Source: JAACPR01 sp964598245
Lineage (GTDB): Bacteria > Patescibacteriota > Minisyncoccia > Phycocordibacterales > JAACPR01
Reading direction: 5' to 3'
DNA: 14,126 nt
Assembly: GCA_964598245.1 (NCBI GenBank)
Contig: CAZRAX010000013.1
Location: forward strand, 1-14,126
Every line of letters starts with the position of its first letter. Position 1 is the stretch's first letter. Position numbers and translations under genes: made by a program. Below the pieces are notes generated by a model. It was not told where the DNA came from. It made no database searches and saw nothing but the letters and a program-made list of their open reading frames with translations. Positions 14,092 through 14,126 of the stretch are shown here, piece by piece.

Positions 14092-14126
14092 TGTTCAAAA
14101 AATTCTTTTTGAGCTTTAGTTAAGGG
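14082..14126 (-). CDS. C-terminal end of a gene entering from the right edge
   Basis: The last 14 codons of a frame open to the window edge, ending LTKAQKEFFEQVR and a TAG at 14084-14082. The other two frames have stops at once, and an intrinsic terminator overlaps the end, which supports a real gene terminus. Too short to identify. The terminator stem encodes the last Val-Arg codons. Confidence 0.5.
   Translation of the reverse strand, partial: PLTKAQKEFFEQVR

Noticed and set aside
1..14126. CRISPR arrays, insertion sequences, att sites or toxin-antitoxin genes
   Set aside because: No regularly spaced repeats, transposase motifs, terminal inverted repeats or paired small ORFs of those types were seen.

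Overview
AT-rich window from a bacterial genome in which essentially all genes lie on the minus strand. Short intergenic spaces, several 1-11 nt gene overlaps, little sign of Shine-Dalgarno sequences, a tRNA gene without an encoded CCA end, and a set of small single-pass membrane proteins beside O-antigen-ligase/TPR and MurJ-like proteins all point to a Candidate Phyla Radiation (Patescibacteria) genome, most likely a parcubacterium-like lineage. This placement is inferred from gene style and context, not from a phylogeny. The standard stop codons appear to be used. A run of 10 N at 6001-6010 marks a scaffold join.

Layout, reading leftward with transcription. (1) 14082-14126: the last codons of a gene entering from the right edge, ending in a strong intrinsic terminator. 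(2) 14054-9997: a five-gene operon for the cell surface: an M14-peptidase-like protein that has lost its zinc and catalytic residues, an adjacent M14 peptidase that keeps them, a conserved exported protein with a Thr-rich linker, a membrane-anchored SRPBCC protein, and a membrane-anchored DUF192 protein. (3) 9899-7457: a class II (adenosylcobalamin-dependent) ribonucleotide reductase with a perfect DnaA box just upstream of its promoter. (4) 7458-6996: the RNase P RNA gene rnpB with a clear promoter and terminator. (5) 6991-964: a surface polymer/translation operon with a good promoter: an O-antigen ligase/polymerase with TPR repeats (split only by the N gap), a MurJ-like flippase, and lepA, joined by overlapping stops and starts. 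(6) 854-50: an FtsB/DivIC-like division protein, a glutaredoxin and tRNA-Arg(CCU), from a promoter at 827-854. A 39-codon membrane-protein ORF (848-967) is the only plausible plus-strand gene.

How they fit together: two operons deal with the envelope (polymer assembly and export; exported hydrolase-like proteins). The reductase and the glutaredoxin may be functionally linked as enzyme and reductant. RNase P and the tRNA share a feature: the tRNA lacks an encoded CCA, and the RNase P RNA seems to lack the L15 GGU that would pair with it. I saw no CRISPR array, insertion sequence, prophage or rRNA. No clearly new multi-gene system is evident; the most interesting items are the active/inactive M14 pair, the unusual RNase P RNA and the hidden small membrane ORF.
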